A stretch of 64,000 nt of DNA from Polychytrium aggregatum (taxonomy: Eukaryota; Chytridiomycota; Chytridiomycetes; Polychytriales): assembly GCF_025602895.1 (NCBI RefSeq), contig NW_026516257.1:62001-126000 (forward strand). The letters run 5' to 3'. Position 1 is the first letter of the stretch, and each line of letters starts with the position of its first letter. The position numbers were made by a program, and so were the translations under genes. Shown piece by piece: positions 1-11,936 of this stretch. The notes beneath the pieces are model-generated. The model was not told the origin of the DNA. It searched no databases and saw only the letters and a list, made by a program, of their open reading frames with translations.

Positions 1-30
1 GATGGCGATACGGGTGAGTTGGTCAGACAT
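1..30 (-). CDS. RLI1: ABCE1/Rli1 ribosome-recycling ATPase, first 10 codons only (partial)
   Basis: A minus-strand ATG at 30..28 opens a frame reading MSDQLTRIAI up to the window edge. That string closely matches the strongly conserved start of ABCE1/Rli1 (MSDxLTRIAI), the iron-sulfur ABC ATPase that splits ribosomes after termination and supports translation initiation. Only 10 residues are visible, so none of the cysteine clusters or nucleotide-binding domains can be checked. The gene would be divergent from the cytochrome b5 gene to its right. The call rests entirely on this N-terminal signature. Confidence 0.6.
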   Translation of the reverse strand, partial: MSDQLTRIAI

Positions 31-528
31 GATGGCGGTGCGGTTTTGCTCTTGAAATCAAGGCCGTGGGAGGGGCAGATCCAAGTGGGAGGACGGAGTC
101 GGATAGAGCCGAGGGTGCGTCCAAGGGGATTCTAATCGCTTTGGCTGCGGGATTCTCCAGCAAAACGAGGCGGTCTGGGCCACAGAGATGGACAATGATC
201 GCTTCTGCCACGGTGCTGCTCTCTGGGCCGCGCCCGCCTGTCGATTTCAAGAAAAAAACGGAAGAAAAAATGCACGTGACGTAATCCGGGAGTGACGGGC
301 ACGGGATCTCGGCACTGCCCCACTCTGGCCGGCCGCCCTCTGGCTGGATGCGGTGCGGGACTTTTGCGCTTTCGTCCAGGGCACAGCGCCGACCCCGAAA
401 GCTCCCACCATCGCCCCTGTCGCTTGCGATCGACAGCGCCTGGGCCCAAGCTTGCCACCCGCCGGCCTCGATCCAGACCCAGATCCAGAGTCCGACAGCA
501 CACCGCGCCACGCATCGCACATCTTGCC
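31..528. other. Divergent intergenic/5' region between RLI1-like and cytochrome b5 genes
   Basis: About 500 bp separate the two divergent start codons. I see no convincing TATA box or conserved site. The open frames on both strands here are GC-driven shadows. Confidence 0.5.
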
Positions 529-1203
529 ATGAGCAGCAGCAACTCGGGCTCTTCGTCGTTTCTGTCGCCCTTTGCGGCCCTGCTGCGAGGCCCAGCAAAA
601 CCCTTGGCGCCACCACCACCGGTCGAGAACCCGGCCTTGGATGCCGAGGATGCGTTGGATGCCGAGGAAGACCATGAAGAAAAAGATCGTGGCGATGGAG
701 GAGAAGATAACGACGACGACGATGATGAAGAAGGCGCCGCCATTGACGCCGCCGTGTTCCCCCTTCCAAATGGCCCCCAACGGGTCTCGGCCGTGCGATT
801 TTCATCCAATGTCTCCACCGATCCCTCGAGAAGCACCAGCGCCCGACGCAAGGTGCGGCTGGAGCCTGGGCACTCAGCTATGGACTGGGCACGGCTGACC
901 CGGTCAGGTCAGAACCTTCGTGGCGGGATCACACAGCTGTCTCGATTCACTCCTTCGCAAATTGCAGCACACAACAAGCGAGATGATCTGTGGATGGCTA
1001 TCCAAGGCAAGGTGTACGATGTCACTGCCTACAGCAAATTCCACCCCGGTGGGGTGACGCAGCTCATGCGGGGCGCCGGAAAGGATGCCACCGAGCTGTT
1101 CTTCAAGGTGCATCCGTGGGTGAACCTGGATATGCTGCTGAGCCAGTGCATGGTTGGGTTTCTTGTACCAGAGCCGTCGGGCTCGCAGCTCAAGGCATCA
1201 TGA
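529..1203 (+). CDS. Cytochrome b5 heme-binding domain protein (Irc21/CYB5R4 N-terminal type)
   Basis: Single-exon frame of 224 aa starting MSSSNSGSSS. The frame is open upstream to 292, but the 529 ATG begins the plausible Ser- and acid-rich N-terminus. Residues of roughly 60-75 form an Asp/Glu-rich run. The C-terminal ~100 residues hold a cytochrome b5 fold with the axial heme motif HPGG (in KFHPGGVTQLM), the preceding HNKRDDLWMAIQGKVYDV, and a second heme-ligand region around LFFKVHPWVN. A short segment before the domain (MDWARLTRSGQNLRG) resembles the segment before the b5 domain of CYB5R4 and yeast Irc21. No reductase domain follows, so it is a stand-alone electron carrier of the Irc21 kind. 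The exact role is unknown. It is convergent with TFIIB. Confidence 0.85.
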   Translation: MSSSNSGSSSFLSPFAALLRGPAKPLAPPPPVENPALDAEDALDAEEDHEEKDRGDGGEDNDDDDDEEGAAIDAAVFPLPNGPQRVSAVRFSSNVSTDPSRSTSARRKVRLEPGHSAMDWARLTRSGQNLRGGITQLSRFTPSQIAAHNKRDDLWMAIQGKVYDVTAYSKFHPGGVTQLMRGAGKDATELFFKVHPWVNLDMLLSQCMVGFLVPEPSGSQLKAS

Positions 1204-1577
1204 ATATAGCAGCAGAGCAGGCCCATCTGGAGGCGTGGAACCCCAGGAGACCCCCGACTCTATTGATAGTGTTCGGACAAGACGCACCCAAGCCATACGC
1301 CCCGACCCCAAAAGCAAGCACACCGGTTGTGTTTGGGAGCCGATGGGCCACCGCACACCGAATCACTTCCGCAAAGGATTCGTATGCAAGCGAGACGCTC
1401 TGGCTTTGGACGAGACAAGTACGACACACTGATGAGTGTATTTCATCTAGCAATTATAGTGGGGGGGGGGAGGCCATGAATCCGCTTGGGCGGCGGTGGC
1501 CGTCAGAGGATATGGCCAGGAGGATGTGGCTGTCATTCGCTGTCGATCCATCCGGGCTGGTGCGTCCTGTGACCGGC
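1204..1577. other. Convergent 3' intergenic region
   Basis: 374 bp between the stop codons of the b5 gene and TFIIB. It contains a run of ten G at about 1461-1470. No gene is seen. Confidence 0.5.
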
Positions 1578-3527
1578 TTAGGGCGTGGGCAGCTCGGCGA
1601 CTGGCTTGGTTGATTTGAATTCGGGGATGATGAGCTGATTGCGATCCTCGTACAGAACCTTGTAGGCGTTCTTCAGGGTGGCTTCGGTGCAGCCGGCAAT
1701 CTCGGCAATCTCCTTGGCCGTCTTGGGGGAGGCCGAAAGCGACGATGTAAAATAGAGTGCCGCAGCAACGAGCGAGATGGGGCTCTTGCCAGCGAGGACA
1801 CCTCTCTCGTTTGCTCGGTCAACAATCTGGGCCAACCGAAATGTGAACGGTTAGCAGAGCCACGGGAGCCATGGGAGCCATGGAGCTACGGGAGCGACAT
1901 CTGACATAACAGGAACAGGGCAGCACTAGTCCACATCGATCGCCAGCAGGCACCGCCCCGGATGGCACTGGGGTTCCAAAGAGACAGGCCCGATCCTGAA
2001 GCGACAAGCCAGATCCTGAAGACAGGTCCTTACCAAGTGCGTATTCTTGACGGCCTCGGGCCCCATCCCCAAAAACGACGAGAAACGGATGATCATGGGA
2101 CTGTGGTCGATCTCGGAAGGTCGATCAAACAGCGGATGCATCGCCTTGTAGCAGCGGCCAATCTCCTTCTTGGAGACCTTGGTGAGGGCACAGATCTCAC
2201 GGAAGGTTCGGTTGACCTTGTGCTCGCGGCAGGCAATGTAGATACAGGAGGCCATGATTGCCTCCTGGGTCTTGCCGCGGAGAAGCTTCTCGTCCTCAAC
2301 CCGCTTGTAGAACTGCTTTGCAGAATCCACAGCAATCTTGGAGAGGCCGATGCCTTCGCACATGGACTGAATCTCCCGAAAGGCCTGCAGCATCTGCTGC
2401 TCCCCTCGGAGGTTGGTTACTTTGCCATGGGCACGGCTGAGATCTCTGGCCGAGCCCGTTCCACCGTCTCGTCTGTCGATGGTGGTGGCATCGAGCTGGT
2501 TTGGCCTTCCAAAGATCGGATCGCCCGCCGAGCCGACACGAGACGGGTCGTCACCCCCATCGTCACCGTTGGCAAACGTGCGCCATTCGGATCTGGTGTC
2601 GATGATTCGATTGCCAAGAACCAAGCCTGCGGGGAGAGAAATGGGTCAAGACGAGCAGCAGAGAAGCGAGGCAGTACATCAGGAACAACTCGGCAGTAGT
2701 AAGCAGCGAGCCCGACGAGGACCGAAGCGCCGAGCACGGCCAAAAAACGAACAATCCAAAAGCCAGAATCGCAACTTCAGGGCAGTCCGTCGCAAAGTGT
2801 CGCAGAGTGCGCCGGGGTGCAAGCGCTCATCCTCCACCCGCTTGCGGCCCCTCTCTGATCCTCCGAGCCTCGTCAGCAGCCTGGCTGTCGACGCCGATTG
2901 TTTTTTCTTTCCGATTGATGTGCACTGCCAAAGCGATGTTGGCTGCAACACCGTCGACAGCGATCCCATATTTCAGCCAAACGAGCAAGCAGCGGCGCCC
3001 AGAACGAACCGAGGAAACTCGGACCCCAGTCGCCTCGTTGCATGAATTGCTGGCATTCCTTGCGGGGCCGGCTTGGTTCGCTGACTGGCTCCTCCCAGCG
3101 TGTCCCAAGAGCGATCCTGGTCCGTCACTCTCTCTGTTTCTCTGCCATACTTGGCATCGCTGGGATGCATCTCCCGGATGGAGGGGGGGGGGATTTCTCG
3201 TGCAGATGGCCCTCGACAACCAAGTCACCCAAACGAACCCAAATCCAAGCTGCATGTGGCAAGACAGAAAGGCGCGCAAATGCAGGCAAAAGTCAAAGAC
3301 GAGACTGCACTTCACGGATAAGGCAAAGGACAGTTACCACAGCTTCCGCAGATCAGATCACCCGCAGCGAAGTCCTCGACAATGTTGGGGACCGGGTCCC
3401 GACAGTTCTGGCATATCAGGCGCAGATTCAGGTCCACCTGGATGCGCCGAGGCGGAGCCGCTGCTGCTGCCGTTGATGCTGGGGCTGTCGGAGCCAGCTG
3501 GGGCGGAAACAGGTGCGAGGTAAGCAT
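1578..3527 (-). CDS. SUA7: Transcription initiation factor TFIIB
   Basis: Three exons, 3527..3338, 2626..2034 and 1826..1578, give a 343-aa protein, close to yeast TFIIB (345 aa). Exon 1 carries an N-terminal extension and a zinc ribbon with cysteines at about residues 39, 42, 60 and 63. The first intron splits the glycine after the last cysteine (GSCG|LVLGNRIID). Exon 2 holds the B-reader/linker (RSEWRTF) and the first cyclin repeat (REHKVNRTFREIC). Exon 3 supplies most of the second repeat, including AGKSPISLVAAALY. TFIIB recruits Pol II to TBP-bound promoters and helps choose the start site. Intron 1 is long for this window (711 bp) and contains a G run; intron 2 is 207 bp. The N-terminal start is the least certain point. 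Confidence 0.93.
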
Positions 3528-4026
3528 AGCGAGCTGCTGTTGTTCTGTGGCTGTGGCTGTGGCTGTGGAGACGGGCCGAGCGGGCAGGCGAGAGACTGGT
3601 ATCGTCGAATTCGACCCGGGCAGGCAGACGTCGACAAGTCAATCCTTCGGCAACAGAGGCAGATTTGGCCTGGGGTCGGGCAGAGGTCCGGATGATGGGC
3701 AGACCTTGCGCGGGGCGCTCGCCGTGCGGCACAGTCCTTTATACGGCCAGAGTGCTGCGCCACACACACACGTGACAAATGAATTTCATTTGTCAGCGGG
3801 CGTGGGAACCGATTCTGGAAGTGCTCCGGCGGGGCTGACTGCAGCTGTTCTCGAACGAACAACACTCCAATCGGGTCATCGATGCTGTGGCGAGCAGAGC
3901 CATCGATGCGGCAGTGAATCGCAACGGCACAACGACGTCGATGCAGCGCAAAGGACTGGTTTCATTGCAGGTGGTATCGATCGATCGATCGATCAATGTT
4001 GTATTCAGGCAGCAGGAACGGGTTCG
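3528..4026. other. Intergenic: TFIIB upstream / CAF-1 p60 downstream
   Basis: About 500 bp between two minus-strand genes, holding the TFIIB promoter. It has a (GATC)n stretch near 3978-3992 (ATCGATCGATCGATCGATCA). No gene is seen. Confidence 0.5.
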
Positions 4027-7000
4027 TTACAGAGCCACATCGCTGATCAAGGTCGGTGCAATTCTCCGCTTTTTCTTGACACCGCCAGTGTTTCCGTCTG
4101 CATCGGGAAGCGCCGTCAGATCGATTATTGGCGTGGCATTGTCCTGCAGCGGTTGACTCTGGGTCGGCGGATCTGTGGCGGGTGATTGCAGTAAGGTTTT
4201 GGCAAGCGGCGGGCTTGGTGGCTTGTCGGGGTTGCTTGAGACTGCTGCAGGCTGAATATGTGCCGACTCGGAAAATGGTGCACTGGCAGGTGGAACCATC
4301 TCCGGGCACGGCGCAGACATCTCTACGTCGACAGCACAAGGTACATTCGGCAGCGCTGGAGTCTGCGACGCCGTTCCACAGGGCGATCGAGAGTCGAGGA
4401 AGCGAGTCAGGCTGAGAGCACATACCAACAGCTTGGCAGCCCACGGGCTCGTAAACCTCAGTCCCACACCGCAGTGCATCCGTGTGCCCAGAAACGACAG
4501 CGGCAAGCAGCGGGAGCAGGCCACCAACCTGTTTCGTATCTGCCGACGCCATCTCGGCCGATTCGCCATCAGCCTCCGGTGCCATGCCGACAGGAACTTC
4601 GTCCGCTGGTAGCGGGATTCCCAGCTCGTTCTCACCAAACGTGACAATCGAAGCGTAGCCATCTGTCGATGCTGCGATGAGAGTGCGCCCGTCTGGAGAC
4701 CTGCCGACCAAATTGGAGCCGCATACATGTCAAGAGGCGGCTGAGGCTGCTGGTAGGCTCAGTGACCGCAAAGCTGCATGACACCGGAGGGACTGCTTGG
4801 GCTTGCTTACCATGATAGATCCGTGAATGTCGAGTAGTGAAGGTTCGACAGCATGGCCAACGGACTGCTTTGCTGAGTGTCATACACAACGATCGAGTCT
4901 TGAGTTACAATCGCATAGACGAGTCGGTACGGCAGTCGAATGAGAGACGGAGGCTTTTGTGACTCTGGATCGGAAGCTTCGATCTCGCGAAGCCGAAAGG
5001 CAACTGGGCAGCACCGAATGGCGATGACGGGTTTTCGGTGGCCCCCAAAATAGAGCAGCGGCTCGTCGCTGTCGGGTTCACAGCAAAATGCGGATCATAT
5101 GGTGAGCAAACCAAGGACTTTGGAGGGCCAAATGACGGCCAAGCCCAGCCGTACCAGCACGCTCGACAGCCGATGTGTGTTCGAAGCAACAGCTACGGTT
5201 GTGGCTTCATGGTGCGAGGGAGCCAACACCAAGATCGGCTGATAAGGAGCTCGCAGCGACAAGTGCCTGGCCGTCATCGCTGTCTCAAGCTGCATGTGAA
5301 TCTTACCCCTCCAGCTTCCCACGGCCATAGGCATAAAACACATTTTTGAATTCACTTGTGTCGCTGGAAGACGCTGGCGCTGGCGCTGAGGGATTCGAGG
5401 GACCCTCATACTGGGGGTTGCGGTAGAGGCCCGCGGGGGTCAACAGCATCGATCCGTCCGGAGTAAAAGTCAGGCGACGGAAGAATGAGGTCAAGGTTTC
5501 ATCGTGGAACATCCGGAACGCTTTTGGTGCAGACTTTGATGCAGCTGGGGTCGGCGCATCCGATGTCGCTGCATTTGCGTCAGTAACTTCCGAGCCGTGA
5601 TTTTGATGCTCGGAAATCTGCCCTTCATGCTTCGTCCTGACGTTCTCAGAGCTGTCCTTGGAGCTAGCCCTTTCTGCTATCTTGGACATTGCGCCCACTC
5701 GCTTGATGGAGATGGATGAGTCTTTGTTGCCTCTAGAAGCAAAGCTGTACTGGTAGACAAACACAGATCTTGAAAAAGTGCACACATAGAGTGGTGCCTG
5801 TGAGTAGACCGTACAATCACTAACGTCGACGACTTTGTGGAGCGGTGGACTGGGATCCTTACCGATCGCTGCTTTGTGTGGCAATGTACTTGCCAAGAGG
5901 ATCCCATGCTACGCCTTGGACGAAATGGGTATGATCCGAAAGGATATGGATGCACCGATCTAGGGCAACGTGTGATAAATGCGTGGTGGAGTGAGGCAGA
6001 GCGACACCGATGTAACTGTCCTGGCAGGGCCGGAGTTGGGTCATCTGCATATTCGATCCATCTGGGTGTGGGCAAACGTACTTTCTTTGACATCCCACAG
6101 ACGGGCAGTGTTATCGATCGATCCCGACAGGATATATGCACCGTTCCGCGACCATGTCAGGTCATAGATTTCGGATCCCAGAGCTCTGTCCGGCGAATAG
6201 AGGTTAGACCAAGGAGTGGGAAGAGTTGGACGGACTGCACCTCCGTCACCTTGGGTTCGCCGCCAAGTCCACCTACCTCATGATTGTTGCCACCTTCCAG
6301 GTCTCCATACTTTCGATCTCGTCATCATCCTGAAGTGCATTTTGCGCTTCGGAAGCACCTTCAACTCGCCTCCAGAGTATGATCGTTCCATCTAACGTTG
6401 GGGTTGAAAAATCGAAGGACAAGCGATCCCATGGGGTGTCGGGAGGCGAATGGCATTTGGGAAAGGACAGCATTTCGGAACGGGTCAATGTGCAGATACG
6501 ATCCGACTTGTACGGCAACTACTTCAGGATTGATGCCGAAATCCAATCGCGGGCTGGGCTGGGCTGGATCCAGGCCACAAGCGTTCGGCCATGAACGAAT
6601 CTGCATGATCGTATCCGTCGACCTACCGTCGCCGGCTGACGCCAGCGTTTCCCCTGTGGATACGAACAGGTGCCCAACGTTTGGCGAGATGAGATGTCAG
6701 AGCAATCGGCAAACGAGGACAACAGGAGTGACAGCGGCAGTGACAACTAAGTTGATGTCGCAGACTGAGTGCGTCGAGCGAGTCGGATTGAAAGTACGCC
6801 GGTCCAGCGGCCAGAGCGAAAGGTGGAACTGGCTGTGCGAGCCACGGCTCCAGAAACCCACCAGTTGGAGACCATCGAACAATGTTGACAGGTCCGCTAT
6901 GGCGACTCAGATTCGATAAAAACTCGACCTTGGGGAGCTCATGGTCGGCACCGACGATTCTCCAGATCTGTTGGATATGGACAGTTAGGTGGGGGAGGGC

Positions 7001-7390
7001 AGCACCGATCGTCGAGAGGCTGTCCTGCTGACGAGAAGCCAAGATCAAAGCTGCACCGGAAATGCCGACTCGGATTCGCATGTCCGGAGTGCCTTGGTGG
7101 TAGATCGGACGCATCCCAAGTGTTCCTCAGCACTGGAAGGCACAAGAGAGAGCCATTCGCATCGGCATCACCATCGTCCTTGGCGCTGACAAAAGTTTGC
7201 GAGAATCTTGGAGGAGCAGGAGGATGGCGATGCCAGATCTGACCAGCCAGTTGCTCACCCGAACGTTTCCGTCGGCACCGGCTGTCGCAAGCCGGGCGTG
7301 CTGGCTGGGAGGCTTTGGAGACGGCTCAAAGTCAACGGCGAATATCGGCATGATGTCGTGCCATCGGATCTGAAGCGTCTTGCACTTCAT
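4027..7390 (-). CDS. CAC2: Chromatin assembly factor 1 subunit B (p60/Cac2), WD40 protein
   Basis: Ten exons: 7390..7259, 6967..6862, 6653..6627, 6391..6277, 6185..6082, 5959..5863, 5768..5307, 5068..4811, 4700..4529 and 4362..4027. They sum to 1809 nt, 602 aa. The start [12 protein letters not shown] and the blocks [68 protein letters not shown] and [11 protein letters not shown] match CHAF1B/Cac2. The family forms a seven-bladed WD40 propeller and, with p150 and p48, deposits H3-H4 behind replication forks. The tail ends in a basic [11 protein letters not shown] segment, which may serve as the histone/Asf1-binding B-domain-like region. Exon 3 is a 27-nt microexon (ETLASAGD between two split codons). 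Every junction has GT-AG ends. Confidence 0.92.
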
Positions 7391-7930
7391 GGTGGCAGCT
7401 GGGCGGCTGGGCAGAGTGGTGTCGCTGACAGATTCCGGAGAGAACCCCCGCTTTGCGTTTTGGACGGCGCGAGTGCGATGACCACGAGGCTTCCGCTCTC
7501 AGCCGTGGCTGGCTGGCTGGCTGACTGGCTGGGGGCTCTCGACGATCACCCCTCCTTCCTCTCGGAGCGATTGTCTTTGGGGCTGGACGCTGGTGGAGAC
7601 TGCATTCTGCGAAATTAGGATATCATAGGATACACGGTGCGGTCGCTATCTTCCAGGGATAATGGAGCCTCTGCAGGAGCCAGAGACGGATACCCGGCTC
7701 TTGCATGCGAGCACACAATTCCTTCGTCGTTGGGTGGTCGCTCGAACGCTGACCGCCAAAGAGACCCTGCTGAGGCTTGGTATCCAGTCTATAGCACCCT
7801 ACAGCGATTGGACATGCATATATTCGGCATCGCCGGTGGAGGGAGGCAACCAATGCCATCAAAAACATGGCGTCCTGGTTCACTTTGCGATCGCTGGATT
7901 TGAGTAAGCCGGAGGGCTGAAGGAAGGCAT
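7391..7930. other. Intergenic: CAF-1 p60 promoter side and BAP31 3' side
   Basis: 540 bp containing CT/GGCT-rich sequence (a short TGGCTGGCTGGCTGACTGGC run near 7510-7530). No coding sequence is supported. Confidence 0.45.
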
Positions 7931-9395
7931 TCACTTGTCTTTTCTGCTCTCTTGTCGCTGGTCCAGTTGCTTCTCCAGACTGGCGCAGTGGTCCGTGAGC
8001 CGCATGTACTCTACGGCGGCGCAGCGAGATCGATCCGATGGAGGGCAGAGGGACAGTCAGACGGAGGAAAGTCGCCAGCAAGCAGCAAGTAGACGCATCC
8101 ACTGAACGTCAGAGAGGACAAGTGTGCAATGCAGGGATGCGAGGATTGCCAGACCCATCGGCAGATTCAGGAAGTGGTCCAGAGACACGCACCATCGTTA
8201 AGGGACTTTGCCTGCTTCTTCAGGGTTTCAATGTCCGTGGACGATTTCTTGGCCGTTTCGAGCTCCTTTTTCAGGTCGGCTGGGGGTGACATGGGCAGAG
8301 ATACAAGGATGAGTGGGCAGTCAATTCAGCGTCGAGCGCCTGATGGTACTGCCGGTGATCGCATGCCGATCCGAACAACAGCCGCAGCGGACGAGTACCT
8401 ATGGTCTTGTCCTTGGTTTCGGACTCCTCAACCAAGGTCTGTCGAGGAGATGGGTTGTTAGCATGGTCGAAAGACGGAAGGCAACAGGAAGGAAGAATAT
8501 ATAGCTGGATGCGACATCCATGGACTGCCTCGCCAAGATCTCACCAGGTAGGCCGTCTGCGATCCTTGGGCTTGCTTCATGGCGGCCTTGGTTTTCTCTT
8601 CAAAGGTAACTTGCTCGATCATGATGTAAAAAACACGAGCGATGGTGAGGGCCAGGAAGAGAACGGACCCGGTCAAGTACAGGTTGCGCTGGCCATAGAT
8701 CTTCTTGTTGAAGGCATATTGCAGGTTGATGGCATCGACCGTATGGACATGGTCATGATCATCGCCGTGGTGGTGGTGGTGCGGTTTCTCGTCCGGGAAG
8801 GCATCGGACCAGGCCTGGAAGAATGCCAAGGCGACGATGCTGGACAAGAGAGGCGAGAGATCGAGAGAAAATGTAGCCGGATGAGCGCTCGTGCCATGTG
8901 TGTTTGAGCTGCGGCTGATAGACTCGACGAGACCGCTGAGATGGAGATGGTTCAGACGGCTGCACCAGAGGAGAGGTAAGGCAGCAGGACCAGACGGAAT
9001 GAACGGCTGGAACATACGCAAGCACGATGCTGACGGCCGGCTGGGCTTTCTTGAGCAGCTGGCTCTTCGAGATCGACAGGAGGACTGGGCGACGCCAGGC
9101 AGCCGGGAGCGGCACTGGCAGGGATAGTTGCAGCAAGATAGTCAGAACGATGCGCCGATGTCAGCGACGACGGTGGTGGGGCCGATCGGTTCAGAGGGCC
9201 AGAGGACATTCGGCGCAGCCAGAACACTCACGAAGCAGGGCCAGGAAGAGAACGATCTGCCAGGGTGCGAGAGAAGCAGGGAAAGGCAGGCGCCCAGTCA
9301 GCTTTGATCAGCAATGCAGCGGGGAGCGATGCAGCGGACAGCAACCGCACCTCGACGCAGAGCGTCAAAAAGACAGCGTAGTTGATGATGGACAT
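7931..9395 (-). CDS. BAP31-like ER membrane protein (Yet1/Yet3 family)
   Basis: Seven exons: 9395..9351, 9256..9232, 9114..9018, 8839..8545, 8438..8399, 8279..8193 and 8010..7931 (669 nt, 222 aa). The start MSIINYAVFLTLCVE matches the first BAP31 membrane segment, and exon 2 (IVLFLALL) is only 25 nt. A second hydrophobic stretch follows WRRPVLLSISKSQLLKKAQPA. The hallmark QRNLYLTGSVLFLALTIARV forms the third membrane segment, and a charged coiled coil ends in RKDK, a dilysine-like ER-retrieval tail comparable with KKxx. Family members escort membrane proteins out of the ER. The loop before the third segment is unusually histidine-rich (HHHHHGDDHDHVH). It lies 435 bp downstream of HSP90 on the same strand. 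Confidence 0.88.
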
Positions 9396-9830
9396 GGTGT
9401 GCAGATGGCGGCGACGATGCACGATGCACGATGCGATCTGGCGGAGGAGGAACAGCAGGGGGGAAGACGGGCAAGCACACGCTCTGCCAAAGCGGGCTTG
9501 GCGCGGGCGCAGACTTTCTCCTCTTTCAGGCGGGAAATCGCCCAGCAAGCCATAGCCAACAGGAATCCATCCATCCAAGGCATCAGGCCCCGCGCTGTGG
9601 ATAGGACGGGACAACCAGCGTTTGCAGAGAATCGCAATTTATTGTGCAGATCGCAAGCGCGGCACATGGGCGTGATGAAACATATACATGCAGACAGAAA
9701 GCGGGGATCGGGAGGGAATGAATTACAAGGTCAGCAATGGGTAAAGATCAAAGGAATCTACGGGCTCGTCAGCGAGGCGAACCACCCATCCATCCGGCAG
9801 CGCGGCCGAGCAGCGGGGAGCGCCAGGCGT
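9396..9830. other. Intergenic: HSP90 3' / BAP31 5' region
   Basis: 435 bp with a GACGATGCACGATGCACGAT direct repeat near 9411-9430. No gene is seen. Confidence 0.45.
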
Positions 9831-10661
9831 TTAGTCGACCTCCTCCATCTTGGACTCGGCGGTGGCCTCCTCGAGGGTGGGGAGGTCGTCATCGTTGTCG
9901 GCAACGACAACCTCCTCGTCGTCAAGCGAGAGACCGAGCTTGATCATGCGGTGGATGCGGTTGGCAAAGCCCGAAGGGTCCTCGAGAGAGAAGCCCGACG
10001 ACAGCAGGGCAGTCTCGAAGAGGAGGTGAGTGAGGTCCTTGACGGTCTTGTCGTTCTTGTCCGACTCGACCTTGGTCTTGAGGGCCTTGACGATCGAGTG
10101 GTTGGGGTTGATCTCGAGGGTCTTCTTGGAGGCCATGTACGACGACATGGACGAGTCGCGGAGGGCCTGGGCCTTCATGATGCGCTCCATGTTGGCGGAC
10201 CAGCCGAACTGGCCGGTGACGAGGACGCAGGGCGAGCTGGTGATGCGGTTGGAGATCACAACCTTCTCGACCTTGGCGCCGAGGATCTCCTTGATCTGCT
10301 CAATGAGACCCTCGTAGGCAGCCTTCTGCTCCTCGGCGGCCTTCTTCTCTTCCTCGGTCTCCTCGAGCTCGAGACCCTCCTTGGTGCAGCTCATGAGCTT
10401 CTTGCCGTCAAACTCCTTGAGCTGCTGGATGCAGTACTCGTCGATGGGGTCAACCATGTAGAGGACCTCGAAGCCCTTCTTCTTGAGGACCTCAAGGAAG
10501 GGAGAGTTCTCGACAGCAGCGCGGCTCTCGCCGGTGATGTAGTAGATGTTCTTCTGGACCTCGGGCATGCGAGTGATGTAGTCCTTGAGCGAGGTCTGCT
10601 CCTCGCCAGACTTGGTCGAGTGGAAGCGCAGCAGCTCGGCGAGCTTGTTGCGGTTGGTCGA

Positions 10662-10692
<31 letters not shown>

Positions 10693-11936
10693 GAGAAGGC
10701 CTCGTAGAACTTGTTGAAGTTCTCCTTGTCCTCGGCAATCTCGGTAAACATCTCAATGCACTTCTTGACGAGGTTCTTGCGGATGACCTTCAGGATCTTG
10801 TTCTGCTGGAGCATCTCACGCGAGATGTTGAGGGGGAGATCCTCAGAGTCGACGATACCCTTGACAAAGCTGAGCCACTCGGGGATAAGCTCCTCGCAGT
10901 CGTCCATGATGAAGACGCGGCGGACGTACAGCTTGATGTTGTTGCGCTTCTTCTTCTGCTCAAAGAGGTCAAAGGGAGCGCGGCGGGGGACGTAGAGGAT
11001 GGCGCGGAACTCGAGCTGGCCCTCAACCGAGAAGTGCTTGACGGCAAGGTGGTCCTCCCAGTCGTTGGTGAGCGACTTGTAGAAGGCGGCGTACTGCTCG
11101 GTGGTGATGTCCTCGGGGTTGCGGGTCCAGAGGGGCTTGGTCTTGTTGAGCTCCTCGGTCTCCTTGGTCTTCTCCTTGATGGTCTTGGTCTTCTTGGCCT
11201 TCTCCTCCTCCTCGTCGATCTCCTCGATCTTGGGCTTGTCAGCATCCTCGTCCTCAGCCTTGGCCTCGGCCTCTTCGTCCTCGACCTCCTTCTCAACCTC
11301 CTTCTCGACGACGAGCTGGATGGGGTAGCCGATGAACTCGGAGTGCTTCTTGACAATCTCCTTGATCTTCTTCTCCTCGAGGTACTCGGTCTGGTCCTCC
11401 TTCATGTACAGGCGGAGGATACTGCCGCGGCCGAGGGGCTCGTTGACAGTGTCGCGGGTGATGGTGAAGGAGCCGCCGGCGGACGAGGCCCAGATGTACT
11501 GCTCGTCGTCGTTGTGCTTGGTGATGACCTCGACGCGATCAGCAACGAGGTAGGCAGAGTAGAAGCCGACACCGAACTGACCAATCATGGAAATGTCGGC
11601 GCCGGACTGCAGAGCCTCCATGAAGGCCTTGGTGCCGGACTTGGCGATGGTGCCGAGGTTGTTGACGAGATCGGCCTTGGTCATACCGATACCGGTATCG
11701 CGGATCTCCAGGACCTTGTTCTCGACATCAGGGGTAATGCGGATGAACAGCTCCTTCTGGGCCTCGAGGACCGAGGGATCGGTCAGGGACTGGTAGCGGA
11801 TCTTGTCGATGGCATCCGAGGCGTTCGAGATCAGCTCACGGAGGAAGATGTCCTTGTTGGAGTAGAAGGTGTTGATGATCAGGGACATCAGCTGAGAGAT
11901 CTCAGCCTGGAAGGCAAAGGTTTCCTGTTCGGCCAT
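9831..11936 (-). CDS. HSP90: Cytosolic HSP90 molecular chaperone
   Basis: Intronless 701-aa frame starting [20 protein letters not shown] longer frame upstream is noncoding leader. Visible features are the GHKL ATPase elements ([11 protein letters not shown] near residue 40, [20 protein letters not shown] near 90, and the [12 protein letters not shown] lid/glycine region), an acidic/Lys-rich charged linker around residues 210-265, the middle-domain WTRNPEDIT start, and the C-terminal TPR-docking peptide MEEVD. It is an ATP-driven dimeric chaperone for kinases, receptors and transcription factors. Heat-shock control is suggested by the upstream TATA box and heat-shock element listed separately. 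Codon use is strongly C-ending, typical of a highly expressed gene. Confidence 0.98.
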
